Source: DATKZM01 sp035527975 (GTDB taxonomy: Bacteria > Pseudomonadota > Alphaproteobacteria > JAPULJ01). From it: DNA of 64,000 nucleotides. Shown here in pieces: positions 34,287 to 43,021 of the stretch (position 1 is the stretch's first letter; the number at the start of each line of letters is the position of its first letter). The stretch lies in NCBI GenBank assembly GCA_035527975.1, contig DATKZM010000021.1, positions 62,001 through 126,000 of the forward strand. The letters are read 5' to 3'. The position numbers were made by a program, and so were the translations under genes. The notes below the pieces were generated by a model that saw only the letters and a list, made by a program, of their open reading frames with translations, was not told the DNA's origin and ran no database searches.

Positions 34287-35690
34287 CTATCGCTTGGGCC
34301 CGACCATGTTCTCCGGGCGCACCCACTCGTCGAACTGCGCCTCGGTGAGCAAATCGAGGGCCATGGCTGCTTCCTTCAACGTCGTGCCGTCCTCGTAAGC
34401 TTTCTTGGCCACCTTGGCTGCATTGTCGTAGCCGATATGCGGGTTGAGCGCGGTCACCAGCATCAGCGAGTTCTGCATCAGCTCGCGGATGCGCGCCTCG
34501 TTGGCCTCGATCCCAACAACACAATTGTCGGCGAAGCTGACCGCGGCGTCGGCTATCAGACGGATTGATTGAAGCACGTTGTAGATGATCACCGGCTTGA
34601 AGACGTTGAGCTCGAAATGTCCACTGGCGCCGCCGATGGTGACGGCGACGTTGTTGCCCATGACCTGGGCGCAGACCATGGTCAGGGCTTCGGCTTGGGT
34701 TGGGTTCACCTTGCCGGGCATGATCGACGACCCCGGTTCGTTCGCCGGCAGGATCAGCTCACCGAGGCCGGATCGTGGGCCGGATCCCAGAAAGCGAATG
34801 TCGTTCGCGATCTTCATCAGCGAGGCCGCGACGGTGTTGAGCGCGCCGGAGATCTCGACCATGGCGTCCTTGCCGGCGAGCGCCTCGAACTTGTTCTCCG
34901 CGGTCTTGTACGGATGGCCGGTCATCTTCGTGACTTCGCTCGCAAAGCGCTTGGCGAACCCCTCGCGCGCGTTGAGCCCGGTGCCGACCGCCGTGCCGCC
35001 CTGGGCGAGTTGATAGAGCCGGCCCAAGCAACCTTCGATGCGGTCGATGCCGTAGCGCACTTGCGTGGCGTAACCGGAGAATTCCTGGCCGAGCGTCAGC
35101 GGGGTCGCGTCCTGGGTGTGGGTGCGGCCGATCTTGATGATCGCCGCGAACGCTTTCGTCTTCGCTTCAAGCGCCTCTGCGAGATGATCGAGGCCAGGTA
35201 TGAGCGCGCCGTGGATCTCCTCGACCACTGCGATATGCATGGCGGTCGGGAAGCTGTCATTCGAGGACTGGCCGCGGTTCACATGGTCGTTGGGGTGGAC
35301 CGGTTCCTTGGAGCCGCGCTCGCCGCCGAGCATCTCGATGGCGCGGTTCGAAATTACCTCGTTGGCGTTCATGTTGGTCTGGGTGCCCGAGCCTGTTTGC
35401 CAGACCACCAGCGGGAAGTGATCGTCGAGCTTGCCGTCGATGACTTCCTGGGCCGCATCGGCAATTGCCTTCCCAAGTTTCTTGTCGATTTCTTCGATGG
35501 CGATATTGGTCAGGGCCGCGGCGCGCTTTTGAATGCCGAAGGCGCGCACCAGCGGCAGCGGCATACGCTCGGTGCCGATCTTGAAATTGCCGAGCGAGCG
35601 CTGGGTCTGGGCGCCCCAATAGCGGTCGGCGGGGACCTCAATCGGTCCCATCGAATCGGTTTCGGTGCGGGTCTTGGCCGTTTCTGCCAT
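34287..35690 (-). CDS. fumC: Class II fumarate hydratase
   Basis: FumC interconverts fumarate and malate in the TCA cycle. The 467-residue protein has GSGTQTNMNANEV, the VHPNDHVNRGQSSNDSFPTA block, KIGRTHTQDATPLTLGQE and the fumarase/aspartase signature GSSIMPGKVNPTQ. Length is normal and no defects are seen. Confidence 0.98.
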   Translation of the reverse strand: MAETAKTRTETDSMGPIEVPADRYWGAQTQRSLGNFKIGTERMPLPLVRAFGIQKRAAALTNIAIEEIDKKLGKAIADAAQEVIDGKLDDHFPLVVWQTGSGTQTNMNANEVISNRAIEMLGGERGSKEPVHPNDHVNRGQSSNDSFPTAMHIAVVEEIHGALIPGLDHLAEALEAKTKAFAAIIKIGRTHTQDATPLTLGQEFSGYATQVRYGIDRIEGCLGRLYQLAQGGTAVGTGLNAREGFAKRFASEVTKMTGHPYKTAENKFEALAGKDAMVEISGALNTVAASLMKIANDIRFLGSGPRSGLGELILPANEPGSSIMPGKVNPTQAEALTMVCAQVMGNNVAVTIGGASGHFELNVFKPVIIYNVLQSIRLIADAAVSFADNCVVGIEANEARIRELMQNSLMLVTALNPHIGYDNAAKVAKKAYEDGTTLKEAAMALDLLTEAQFDEWVRPENMVGPKR

Positions 35691-35816
35691 GATCGTATTC
35701 GGTCCCTTTGCCTGGGAGGAGCCTTGCGGAGATGTAGCTGTTTGGCCGGTTTTAGCGTGGGCCTGCGTTATGGGGAAGGGCCGATCGCGCGTCCGCTTGC
35801 GGCCGCGTCCATCCGC

Positions 35817-36161
35817 TCAGCGCTTGAGCTTTGCGCCGGCCAATGCCGCATCGAAGGCTTTGCGCGCCCAGACAGCGAATTCATCGGCGTCGTCGGGCAA
35901 TTCAGGCGGGGCTTCGTAGTAGGATTTGAGCGCCGCGGTCTTGCCCTTGCGCTCATAGCTGAATGGCGACATTCCTGCGGTTTCGAAATCGGGCCGGTTG
36001 CGGTCATCGACCTTGAGATAGAGCGCGTCATCGGCGACAAGCGCGAACATCAGACCGTCGCGGAACAGCCCCGCGCCGCCGAACATCCGGCGCACATCGA
36101 ACGGACCGAACGCCTCGAGCTGGTCGCGCAGATAGTCGAGAAAATCCGGACTTACGGCCAT
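35817..36161 (-). CDS. TfoX N-terminal domain protein
   Basis: A 114-residue single-domain protein with LDYLRDQLEAFGPFDVRRMFGG-like start (LEAFGPFDVRRMFGGAGLFR) and MSPFSYERKGK near the end, matching TfoX/Sxy N-terminal domains. In gammaproteobacteria Sxy is a competence regulator; isolated alphaproteobacterial domains are of unknown function. The ATG overlaps the stop of the upstream transporter gene by one base (TGATG), so they are coupled. Confidence 0.92.
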   Translation of the reverse strand: MAVSPDFLDYLRDQLEAFGPFDVRRMFGGAGLFRDGLMFALVADDALYLKVDDRNRPDFETAGMSPFSYERKGKTAALKSYYEAPPELPDDADEFAVWARKAFDAALAGAKLKR

Positions 36162-37030
36162 CACCGTCTCCGCGATTCCCGCCAGACCATATAGTAATTG
36201 GCGCCGAAGATAATCGCCGCGCCGACAATCACCCAGATGACCAGCCGCTCTGCATAAAACGCCGCGCCGATGAGCGCGATCAGCGGCACTCGCAGGAAGT
36301 CCATCGGCAGGACGATGGTCGCATCCGCCAGGTTGAGCGCCCGGGCCAGCGTGAAATGCGCGGTCAGTCCCCCGACACCGACGACGACAAGCCATGGAAG
36401 ATGCGTCAGCGTCGGCGGTGTCCAGTCGAACAACGCCGGCACGAGCCCCAACGGAAGCTGTACCGCCGACATATAGAAGATGATCGTGAGCGGCGAATCC
36501 TTGCGGATCAGCACCTTCGTGATGATGACCGAGGTCGCAAAGCCCAAGGCGGCGACCAGCATGTAAAGCACGGCCGGGTTGAACGCGGCAAACCCTGGAC
36601 GCAGGATCACCAGCACGCCGGCGAAGCCACCGATCACCGCTATGTAGCGAGGCGTGGTCATGCGTTCGTTCAGCGCAAAGACCGCGAGCAGCGTTGCCCA
36701 AATCGGCATCGTGAACTCAAGCGCAAAGGCTTCGGCCAGCGGCAGCACGGCGACTGCCGCAACCCAGCCATATTGTGCTGAAAAATGTATGGAATTGCGC
36801 ACGACCTGGAGGCTTGGCCGATGGCTGCGAAGTCCGGCGCCGCGATTGCGGAGAAAGATGGGCAAGAGGATCAGCAGACCCACGAAACTGCGGAAAAACA
36901 GAATCTCGAAGGTGGACATATCGGCGGAGAGTTCGCGCGCCGCGACGGCCATGCCGGAAAAGGACGCCAGCGCGCCTCCCATCCACAACGCCGCGGTTAT
37001 CACGGCACGGCCGTCAGGTGGCTGGGTCAC
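36161..37030 (-). CDS. EamA/DMT-family transporter (copy 2)
   Basis: A 289-residue ten-helix transporter with two EamA repeats: EILFFRSFVGLLILLPIFL and FALEFTMPIWATLLAVFAL in the first, AHFTLARALNLADATIVLP and LIALIGAAFYAERLVIWV in the second. The substrate is unknown. It is coupled to the TfoX-like gene. It is only distantly similar to the DMT protein encoded at 27707. Confidence 0.93.
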   Translation of the reverse strand: MTQPPDGRAVITAALWMGGALASFSGMAVAARELSADMSTFEILFFRSFVGLLILLPIFLRNRGAGLRSHRPSLQVVRNSIHFSAQYGWVAAVAVLPLAEAFALEFTMPIWATLLAVFALNERMTTPRYIAVIGGFAGVLVILRPGFAAFNPAVLYMLVAALGFATSVIITKVLIRKDSPLTIIFYMSAVQLPLGLVPALFDWTPPTLTHLPWLVVVGVGGLTAHFTLARALNLADATIVLPMDFLRVPLIALIGAAFYAERLVIWVIVGAAIIFGANYYMVWRESRRR

Positions 37031-37188
37031 GCTGCTGTGCCTTGGCGAATGGGTCTACGGACGGCCGTCAACGCGCTGGCCGCCGGCAAAAAATCGATAG
37101 GAGACGGGAACGTAAACCCATCCTCGGCTCGAATCCATGAATGACAGCGATGCAAGGAGCAGGCAATGCAAGCAAAAAGGCGGCGGCA

Positions 37189-38031
37189 ATGAGCGCCCAA
37201 TTGACAATGCGCAGACGAGTACTGGCTTTTCTCGTGGTGACGGCGGTGACGATCCCGGGCGCCGCCGTCCGCGCTGGTGATGCGCGGTTCACGATCCCCT
37301 ACGGTCCCGATCTCAGCCATCGGGTTGATATCTTCATGCCCAGCCCGCCCAAGCCCGGCCAGCGCCGTGCCGCAGTCATTTACTTTCATGGCGGCGGTTG
37401 GACCATCGGCTCGCGTGTGCTCGACCACTATATCGGGCGGGCGCTCTCCGAGATGGGATATGTCGGCATGCTGGCCGATTACCGCCTGTTCCCATTCGTT
37501 CGCTTTCCGGCATTCGTCCATGACGGGGCCCGCGCGGTTGCCTGGCTGCGCAGCAACGCGGCCCGATACGGGGTTGCGCCGGACCGCATTTACCTGATGG
37601 GGCATTCGGCCGGTGCACATATCGCCATGCTGTTGGCGCTTGATCCGCGCTACCTGCACAAGGCCGGCGTGCCGATGCACGCGGTTCGGGGGGCGATTGG
37701 CCTGGCCGGACCGTACACCGCGAACCCAAGGAGCAACCTGGTGTTCCGGCCGGTCTTCGCGGGCCTTGCCAATCCGCAGGAGGCGCGGCCGATCTCCTTC
37801 GTCGGCAATACCGGACCGCGGCTATTGCTGCTTCATGGCGGCGCGGATCTGTTGGTCCCGCCGCGCCAGGCACGCGAAATGGGCCGCCGCTACCGTGAGG
37901 CCGGCGGCGAGGCCAGGATACGCGTTTATCCGGGCGCCAATCACATGGACATGGTGCTTGCATTCTCGCAGTCGGAGCGGTGGCGCTATTCGGTCTTCAA
38001 CGACGTACGGAAATTCGTCGGCGCTCCTTGA
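37189..38031 (+). CDS. Secreted alpha/beta-hydrolase (esterase/lipase-like)
   Basis: A 280-residue hydrolase with a signal-like N-terminus (RRRVLAFLVVTAVTIPGAAV). The HSL-type oxyanion motif YFHGGGW, nucleophile elbow GHSAGA, LLHGGADLLVPP (Asp region) and GANHMDMV (His) give a complete catalytic triad. The ATG at 37189 follows AAAGGCGGCGG. Exported carboxylesterase activity is likely; the substrate is unknown. Confidence 0.9.
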   Translation: MSAQLTMRRRVLAFLVVTAVTIPGAAVRAGDARFTIPYGPDLSHRVDIFMPSPPKPGQRRAAVIYFHGGGWTIGSRVLDHYIGRALSEMGYVGMLADYRLFPFVRFPAFVHDGARAVAWLRSNAARYGVAPDRIYLMGHSAGAHIAMLLALDPRYLHKAGVPMHAVRGAIGLAGPYTANPRSNLVFRPVFAGLANPQEARPISFVGNTGPRLLLLHGGADLLVPPRQAREMGRRYREAGGEARIRVYPGANHMDMVLAFSQSERWRYSVFNDVRKFVGAP

Positions 38032-38063
38032 TGCGACGTCGAGCGGGCCAATCCGCTCTCGTT

Positions 38064-39215
38064 CTACGCGGCGCTTTCGATCGCCTGGATAAGATCGGCC
38101 GTAAGATCGTCTGGATCTTCGATGCCGACCGAGAGCCGGAGGAGGTCAGCCGGCGCCGGGCTGCCTTCGCCCTCGATCGAGGCGCGGTGCTCGATCAGGC
38201 TCTCAACGCCGCCCAGCGAGGTCGCCGGCTTCCAGATGCCCGTCGCAGCGGCCACCGCGTGTGCTGCTTGCTCACCGGCCTTCAGGCGGATTGAGAGCAT
38301 GCCGCCGAAGCCGCCCGTCATCTGCCGCGCCGCGACCGCGTGGCCGGGATGGTCGGGCAGGCCCGGATAGAGCACCGCGCGGACGCCCGTATGGGTCTCC
38401 AATCGCTCGGCAAGTTGCTGCGCGCTTTGGCAGGCTCGCTCCACGCGCAACGCCACGGTGCGCATACCACGCAGCAGCAGCCAGGCTTCGAAAGAGCCAA
38501 GAATACTGCCGGACAGCGCGCGATGCGCGGTAATGCGCTCCCAATGCTCGTCCGCTGCGGCGGTGACCAGCGCGCCCGCGATCACGTCGCTGTGGCCGTT
38601 CAGATATTTGGTGGCCGCGTGCATGACGAGGTCGGCGCCGTGCTCGATGGGACGGGTGAGAAGCGGCGTCGGCACGGTGTTGTCGACGGCCAGCCGTGCG
38701 CCGGCGCCATGCGCCAGCTCCGCGGCGCGCGCGACATCGGTGATCACCCAGGTTGGGTTGGCGGGGGTTTCGATCCAGACCAGCTTGGTCGCGCCCGGAT
38801 GGATCGCGGTGGCCAGCGCGTCGGGGTTGCTCGCGTCCACGAAGCTGACCGAGATGCCCCAGCTCTCGGCGATCTCCGCCAGCCAATGGCGAAGCGCCCA
38901 GTACATGACCCTCGGCGCCACCACGTGATCGCCGGGTTGCAGCGTTTGGAATACCGCGATCGCCGCGGCCATGCCAGAGGCAAAGGTGAGACAACCTGCG
39001 CCGCCCTCCAGCGCATTGAGCGTCGCCTCGGGAGCATCGAAACTCGGATTGTCCGCGCGGCCATAGACCCGGCCCGAACGGTATCCGCCATCGGCGTCGC
39101 GTAGATAGGTCGTCGAGACGTGAACCGGCGGGACGATCGCGCGCGTCGTCTCATCGATCGCCCCGAACGCCTGGGCGGCAAGCGTTGCCGGACGCAGGTC
39201 GGATGTCTTGGCCAT
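38064..39215 (-). CDS. PLP-dependent Cys/Met-metabolism (trans-sulfuration) enzyme
   Basis: A 383-residue fold-type I PLP enzyme. FASGMAAAIAVFQTL, WIETPANPTWVITD and LAVDNTVPTPLL lead to the PLP lysine in HAATKYLNGHSDVIAGA, with SLGGVESLIEHRAS near the C-terminus. This matches cystathionine beta-lyase or gamma-synthase-like enzymes; the exact reaction cannot be told. The ATG at 39215 has a GGAG 8 nt upstream. A longer frame from 39290 would add a 9-residue tandem repeat. Confidence 0.92.
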   Translation of the reverse strand: MAKTSDLRPATLAAQAFGAIDETTRAIVPPVHVSTTYLRDADGGYRSGRVYGRADNPSFDAPEATLNALEGGAGCLTFASGMAAAIAVFQTLQPGDHVVAPRVMYWALRHWLAEIAESWGISVSFVDASNPDALATAIHPGATKLVWIETPANPTWVITDVARAAELAHGAGARLAVDNTVPTPLLTRPIEHGADLVMHAATKYLNGHSDVIAGALVTAAADEHWERITAHRALSGSILGSFEAWLLLRGMRTVALRVERACQSAQQLAERLETHTGVRAVLYPGLPDHPGHAVAARQMTGGFGGMLSIRLKAGEQAAHAVAAATGIWKPATSLGGVESLIEHRASIEGEGSPAPADLLRLSVGIEDPDDLTADLIQAIESAA

Positions 39216-39224
39216 CGCGCTGCT

Positions 39225-39274
39225 CCATTTCGAGGCGCCGGGAGACGGCACCCATTTCGAGGCGCCGGGAGACG
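39225..39274. repeat. 27-bp-period direct repeat at 5' end of the PLP-enzyme gene
   Basis: CCATTTCGAGGCGCCGGGAG (plus ACG) occurs twice, at 39225-39247 and 39252-39274, a 27-nt period. If translation began at 39290 it would encode two PSPGASKW units. The period is a multiple of three, so the frame is kept either way. Confidence 0.75.
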
Positions 39275-39314
39275 CCGCCATGGCGCCCATGTGCGGGTGT
39301 GCTGTGCTTGTGTC

Positions 39315-39953
39315 TTAGAGCGCGGCCACAAATCGCGCCAGTGCCGTGACCGCATCGGTCAAGTTCTCAGCCTCGCTGTGCCCGGACGCCTTGCGCGGCT
39401 TGAGGCCGTGATCGCCGTCGGGCAGCCAGTGAAGACGAACTGCCTTTGAAAGCGTATAGCCCTCGACCTCCTCGCGCCGGCCGAACGGGTCGCGCTCGCC
39501 CTGCAGGATCAAAGTCGGCGTCTTGATCGTTTCCAGGTGCTCAGTGCGCAGACGTTCGGGTTTGCCGGGTGGATGGAACGGGTATCCAAGGCAAACGACG
39601 CCGCGCACCGGCGCACCTTCGGCTTGGAGCGCGGCGGCGACCATGCTGGCGATGCGACCGCCCATAGACTTGCCGCCAACCACCAACCGATCGCGGCCCA
39701 GCCGGTCGATCATCTCCCGCCAGGATTGCAGCAGCACCGGCGCGCGGTCGGGCAGCTTCTTCGCCCCGTCGGCGCGGCGTTTCGCCATGTACGGAAACTC
39801 AAAACGTGCGACCCGCAGGCCATGGCCGGCCAGTCCCGCTACGATCGTCTCCATGAACGGCGCGTCCATCGGAGCGCCCGCGCCATGCGCCAACGCGATG
39901 GTCATGGGTGCGTCAGCGGGCCCGTCGAATAGGACCTGATCCGTTTCAGCCAT
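39315..39953 (-). CDS. KANL3/Tex30-like alpha/beta hydrolase
   Basis: A 212-residue protein with LAHGAGAPMDAPFME, RFEFPYMAKRR, the nucleophile VGGKSMGGRIAS (GxSxG) and LILQGERDPFG, matching the KANL3/Tex30 (dienelactone hydrolase-like) group. The ATG at 39953 lies within the last codons of the DUF1835 gene (8-nt overlap), so it is coupled. Enzymatic substrate unknown. Confidence 0.9.
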   Translation of the reverse strand: MAETDQVLFDGPADAPMTIALAHGAGAPMDAPFMETIVAGLAGHGLRVARFEFPYMAKRRADGAKKLPDRAPVLLQSWREMIDRLGRDRLVVGGKSMGGRIASMVAAALQAEGAPVRGVVCLGYPFHPPGKPERLRTEHLETIKTPTLILQGERDPFGRREEVEGYTLSKAVRLHWLPDGDHGLKPRKASGHSEAENLTDAVTALARFVAAL

Positions 39954-40956
39954 GCCGGCCGGCACCATCGACCAGCTTGCGCCTCGCGTTGTCCCACTGC
40001 CAGGTGGCCTCGCGGCCTTCGAGATGCACACCGCCCATCCAACGGTCGACACCGCCCATGCGCACCCAGTTGGCCGCGCCGCGCATCATGGCATGTCCGG
40101 CGCGGGTCAGTCCGACCTTGGTCGCTTCGATACCCTCGCGGCTCCGATACCAGTCGTCCGGACCGGTAAGCACCAACGCCGGCATTGGCGCATGCGCAAG
40201 TGCGCGCAGCCAGCCCCAGAACATGGTATCGCCGCACCAGCGCGCCTCCTCCATCGCCTGGCAGACGCCAAAGATCTCGCCGGGATTGGCGTCGCCGCTT
40301 GCGGCTGCCAGCAGCGCGTTGCGCTCGGTGCGCGCGAGCCCGTCGAGCGTGCCGGGGAAGTCTTCGAAATGGCGCAGGATCGCGCCGGCGAGAAAAGGCA
40401 GATCGGACGTATCTTCCGTTAGCAGTACTTCAAGTCCGCGCGGATCGGCCGAGCAGAATGCGGCCCAGGCACGGCGGGCGAGCGCGAACTGCGGCAGGCT
40501 CACGGGGACTCGTTCGGTAAAAAGCGCGTCGAGGGCGTCAGCGCCGAGTTGGCCGATGCCGTGGAAGTGCTCGATGCCGGGATAGTGGTCGATGCAAACC
40601 AGCGACAGGCGGTCTTGATCGATCTTGCGCGCGGCGAACCAGTCGAGGAGGCGGATCAAGATGAATTGGTCGAACTGGTCGTGCTCGAACCAGAGGATGA
40701 TTTCGGCGGCGGAGACCGACGCCTCGAGCGCGCTTTCCTGCTCATCGAGAAAGCGTTCGGCTTCCTGCAAGCTGACGCCGTATCGCGCGGCCGCGTAACC
40801 GGCGCGCAATGAGCGCCATTCCTGTGCATCGACATCGCCCGGCGTGGGACCCTCGCAAAGCGGGTCGGCCCAGCGTATGAAGCGGCCGGTGAGGCTGCTC
40901 GCCTCGAAGGCCGGACGCATGTCGTCGCCGCAACGGATATGGGCGAAGTCGGTCAC
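39946..40956 (-). CDS. DUF1835 domain protein
   Basis: A 336-residue protein with the DUF1835 pattern: HIRCGDDMRPAFEASSLTG, RFIRWADPLCEGPTP and LWFEHDQFDQFILIRLLDWF. A helical C-terminal region follows. The family has no established function. It is first in a reverse-strand run with the KANL3-like hydrolase and the PLP enzyme, suggesting co-transcription. Confidence 0.9.
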   Translation of the reverse strand: MTDFAHIRCGDDMRPAFEASSLTGRFIRWADPLCEGPTPGDVDAQEWRSLRAGYAAARYGVSLQEAERFLDEQESALEASVSAAEIILWFEHDQFDQFILIRLLDWFAARKIDQDRLSLVCIDHYPGIEHFHGIGQLGADALDALFTERVPVSLPQFALARRAWAAFCSADPRGLEVLLTEDTSDLPFLAGAILRHFEDFPGTLDGLARTERNALLAAASGDANPGEIFGVCQAMEEARWCGDTMFWGWLRALAHAPMPALVLTGPDDWYRSREGIEATKVGLTRAGHAMMRGAANWVRMGGVDRWMGGVHLEGREATWQWDNARRKLVDGAGRHG

Positions 40957-41126
40957 CGGAAATGCCGTATTGATTCAGGAAACGCTGCCACGTCTGGTTT
41001 CAGCACAAATTCCGCGGCACACCAAGCACCGGCTGTCTTCAGCCATTCCTGATCTGGCGATATGGTGCTAAGCGGGTCATTCCGGTTGGGGGCGGGCAGG
41101 TTGGATGCGCGCGGGTAGGGACTTCA

Positions 41127-42017
41127 ATGGACGATCCGGCATTCGAGCACGGTACCTTGGACGGCGACGGAGTGCGCCTTCATTACGCGGCGGCGGGCGA
41201 GGGGCCGCTGATGGTTTTCGTCCACGGCTTCCCCGAGTTCTGGTACGCTTGGCGCAAGCTGCTCGCAGAGTTCAGCTGCGATCACCGCGTCGTCGCCTAC
41301 GATCAGCGTGGCTATAACCTTTCTGACAAACCCGACGGCGTGGAGAACTATCGCTCCGGTCATCTGGTCGCTGATCTTGCGGCGGTGATCCGCCATTTCG
41401 GACGCAAGCGCGCGATCGTGGTCGGGCACGATTGGGGCGGCGTGGTCGCCTGGGCCTTCGCGATTGCCCGACCGGAGATGGTGGAGAAACTGGTTATCGG
41501 AAACGCGCCGCATCCGGGCGTGTTTGCGCGGCTGTTATCCAGCGACGCCGAGCAACAACGCGCCAGCGGCTATATCGCCAAATACCAGGGCGCCGATGCG
41601 GAGCCGTATTTGAGCCGCGACGACTTTGCGGTGCTGCGCAGTACCGTGACCGAACCCGGCCGGGTGGCGGGATATTTCAATGCGGATGATGCGGCGGCCT
41701 ACCTGGCGGCCTGGCGCCAGCCCGGTGCGCTCACCGCAATGCTCAACTTCTATCGAGCGATGCATTTACTGCCGCCGCACAAGGACGGCAGACCGGCCAA
41801 GGTCCCGGCGATCGATGCCCAAAGCGTCGCGGTCGCGGCGCCGACGCTGGTGATCTGGGGTATGAAGGACCGCTATCTGCTACCGCAGAACCTCGATGGT
41901 CTTGACGCCTTCGTGCCGGACCTGACGATCCACGAGATCGCCGAGGCCACGCACTGGGTATTTCACGAAAAGCCGGAGGAGGCGTCCCGCGTTATGCGCG
42001 ACTTCATCGCGCGATAG
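41127..42017 (+). CDS. Epoxide hydrolase / haloalkane dehalogenase-like alpha/beta hydrolase
   Basis: A 296-residue hydrolase. VFVHGFPEFWYAWRKLL (oxyanion), AYDQRGYNLSDKP and the nucleophile elbow VVGHDWGGVVAW place an Asp as nucleophile, typical of epoxide hydrolases and haloacetate dehalogenases. A Tyr-containing cap and the terminal IAEATHWVFHEKPEE with the general-base His are present. The substrate cannot be assigned. Confidence 0.92.
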   Translation: MDDPAFEHGTLDGDGVRLHYAAAGEGPLMVFVHGFPEFWYAWRKLLAEFSCDHRVVAYDQRGYNLSDKPDGVENYRSGHLVADLAAVIRHFGRKRAIVVGHDWGGVVAWAFAIARPEMVEKLVIGNAPHPGVFARLLSSDAEQQRASGYIAKYQGADAEPYLSRDDFAVLRSTVTEPGRVAGYFNADDAAAYLAAWRQPGALTAMLNFYRAMHLLPPHKDGRPAKVPAIDAQSVAVAAPTLVIWGMKDRYLLPQNLDGLDAFVPDLTIHEIAEATHWVFHEKPEEASRVMRDFIAR

Positions 42018-42068
42018 CGCCGGCCGTAGTGGTCTTGTCGGACGAAATGGTTGGTTGGCGCGCGCCGG

Positions 42069-42551
42069 CTATTTTTTTCTGAATGCGTCGAGGGCGACTA
42101 CTTTTTCCGAATCGTCTTCGGGCTTTTCCTCGGCGACCTCTTCGGCCGTATCCTGCGCTTCGGTCATCGCCGCCATCGCGCCTTCGGTCAATTGATCGAT
42201 TGCCTCGAACTTCAGACCAAACTGCACGGACGGATCGGCGAACGCCGTCACCGCTTCGAAGGGGATCGAGAGCCGTTCGTGAACCTTATTGAAGCTCAGT
42301 GTGATTCCGAATTTTTCGTCGGTCGATTCCAAATCCCAAAACTGATGCTCCAACACGATCGTCATTTCCTCGGGATATTCCCTGTGCAGCGAATCGGGAA
42401 TTGATACGCCGGTATGGTCGGTGCGGAAGGTGATGTAGAGGCTGTGATTTCCAGGCAACCCGTGGTCGGCGATCTGTTCCAACGCTGTGCGCACCACATT
42501 GCGCAGCGCAGTTTCAACGATCTTGTCGTAGCGGAGCAGATCATCGGTCAT
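42069..42551 (-). CDS. sspB: ClpXP adaptor SspB, alphaproteobacterial type
   Basis: A 160-residue adaptor that tethers ssrA-tagged proteins to ClpXP. The folded domain (DLLRYDKIVETALRNVV, NHSLYITFRTDHTGV, YPEEMTIVLEHQFWDL) is followed by a flexible acidic linker (EEVAEEKPEDDSEK) and a C-terminal VVALDAFRKK that fits the ClpX-binding module. It is read on the same strand as, and about 100 nt downstream of, the tmRNA gene that encodes the tag it should recognise. Confidence 0.95.
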   Translation of the reverse strand: MTDDLLRYDKIVETALRNVVRTALEQIADHGLPGNHSLYITFRTDHTGVSIPDSLHREYPEEMTIVLEHQFWDLESTDEKFGITLSFNKVHERLSIPFEAVTAFADPSVQFGLKFEAIDQLTEGAMAAMTEAQDTAEEVAEEKPEDDSEKVVALDAFRKK

Positions 42552-42653
42552 TGTCTGGCCTGTGTGCCCTGTTGTTTGCTTGCTGGTGCTCTATCGATGT
42601 GATGCGGGGCGGCATGAGATCGCATCCCCCCACGGCTTGTGGCTTCTTTATGA

Positions 42654-42978
42654 GGTGCTGACCTGTTTGACGCAACCCGCTGCAATGATTGGGCGGATAA
42701 AGTGGGGGGCTTCTGTTGCCCGGTGCCCCCCGAACCGCGCTTGCCTAATTAGGCAGCGAGAGCCATACGATTGTCGTTGGCATCTGTGATACGGCCCGAT
42801 AACGGTGGTACCATGCCGAGCAAAAAACATGTCTTTACCCGCGCGTCGATCCTGTTTCGCCCCCGTGACTTGCCAGCCTATGTAGCCGGCCGGGAATTTG
42901 GTGGAGGCGCCGGGTACTGCCCCCGGGTCCGCATCGGTTATTACACATGCCGTTTATCGCCATAGTCGGTTTCCCGAC
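42654..42978 (-). ncRNA. ssrA: tmRNA, permuted two-piece form
   Basis: Read on the reverse strand. The acceptor piece comes first: a GTCGG-GAAA-CCGAC hairpin, then CCCGGGGGCAGTACCCGG and CGCCTCCACCA with encoded CCA at 42901-42899. After a short spacer the coding piece starts at 42864 with GGGGGCGAAACAGGATCGAC; GGGGGCG pairs with CGCCTCC to rebuild the acceptor stem. The tag frame GCC AAC GAC AAT CGT ATG GCT... at 42781-42749 encodes ANDNRMALAA and stops at TAA. CCGGGCA...GCCCCCC-type pairs follow. Outer ends are estimates. It rescues stalled ribosomes and marks the product for ClpXP. Confidence 0.92.
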
Positions 42979-42984
42979 GCCCTT

Positions 42985-43012
42985 GATATAGCGATTGCAG
43001 TCCTAACTTGAA
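42985..43012 (-). promoter_or_regulatory. Candidate sigma-70 promoter of the tmRNA gene
   Basis: On the reverse strand TTCAAG (-35) and TATATC (-10) are separated by 16 nt, placing a start near 42978, at the base of the first tmRNA hairpin. The same bases on the forward strand include the AAAGGA ribosome site of the divergent ketoacyl synthase gene, so that gene's own promoter probably lies inside the tmRNA gene. Confidence 0.55.
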
Positions 43013-43021
43013 AGGACTGAC

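Noticed and set aside
42562..42965. Short forward frames over the sspB-KAS III spacer
   Set aside because: They coincide with the tmRNA gene read on the other strand and have no ribosome sites or protein character.
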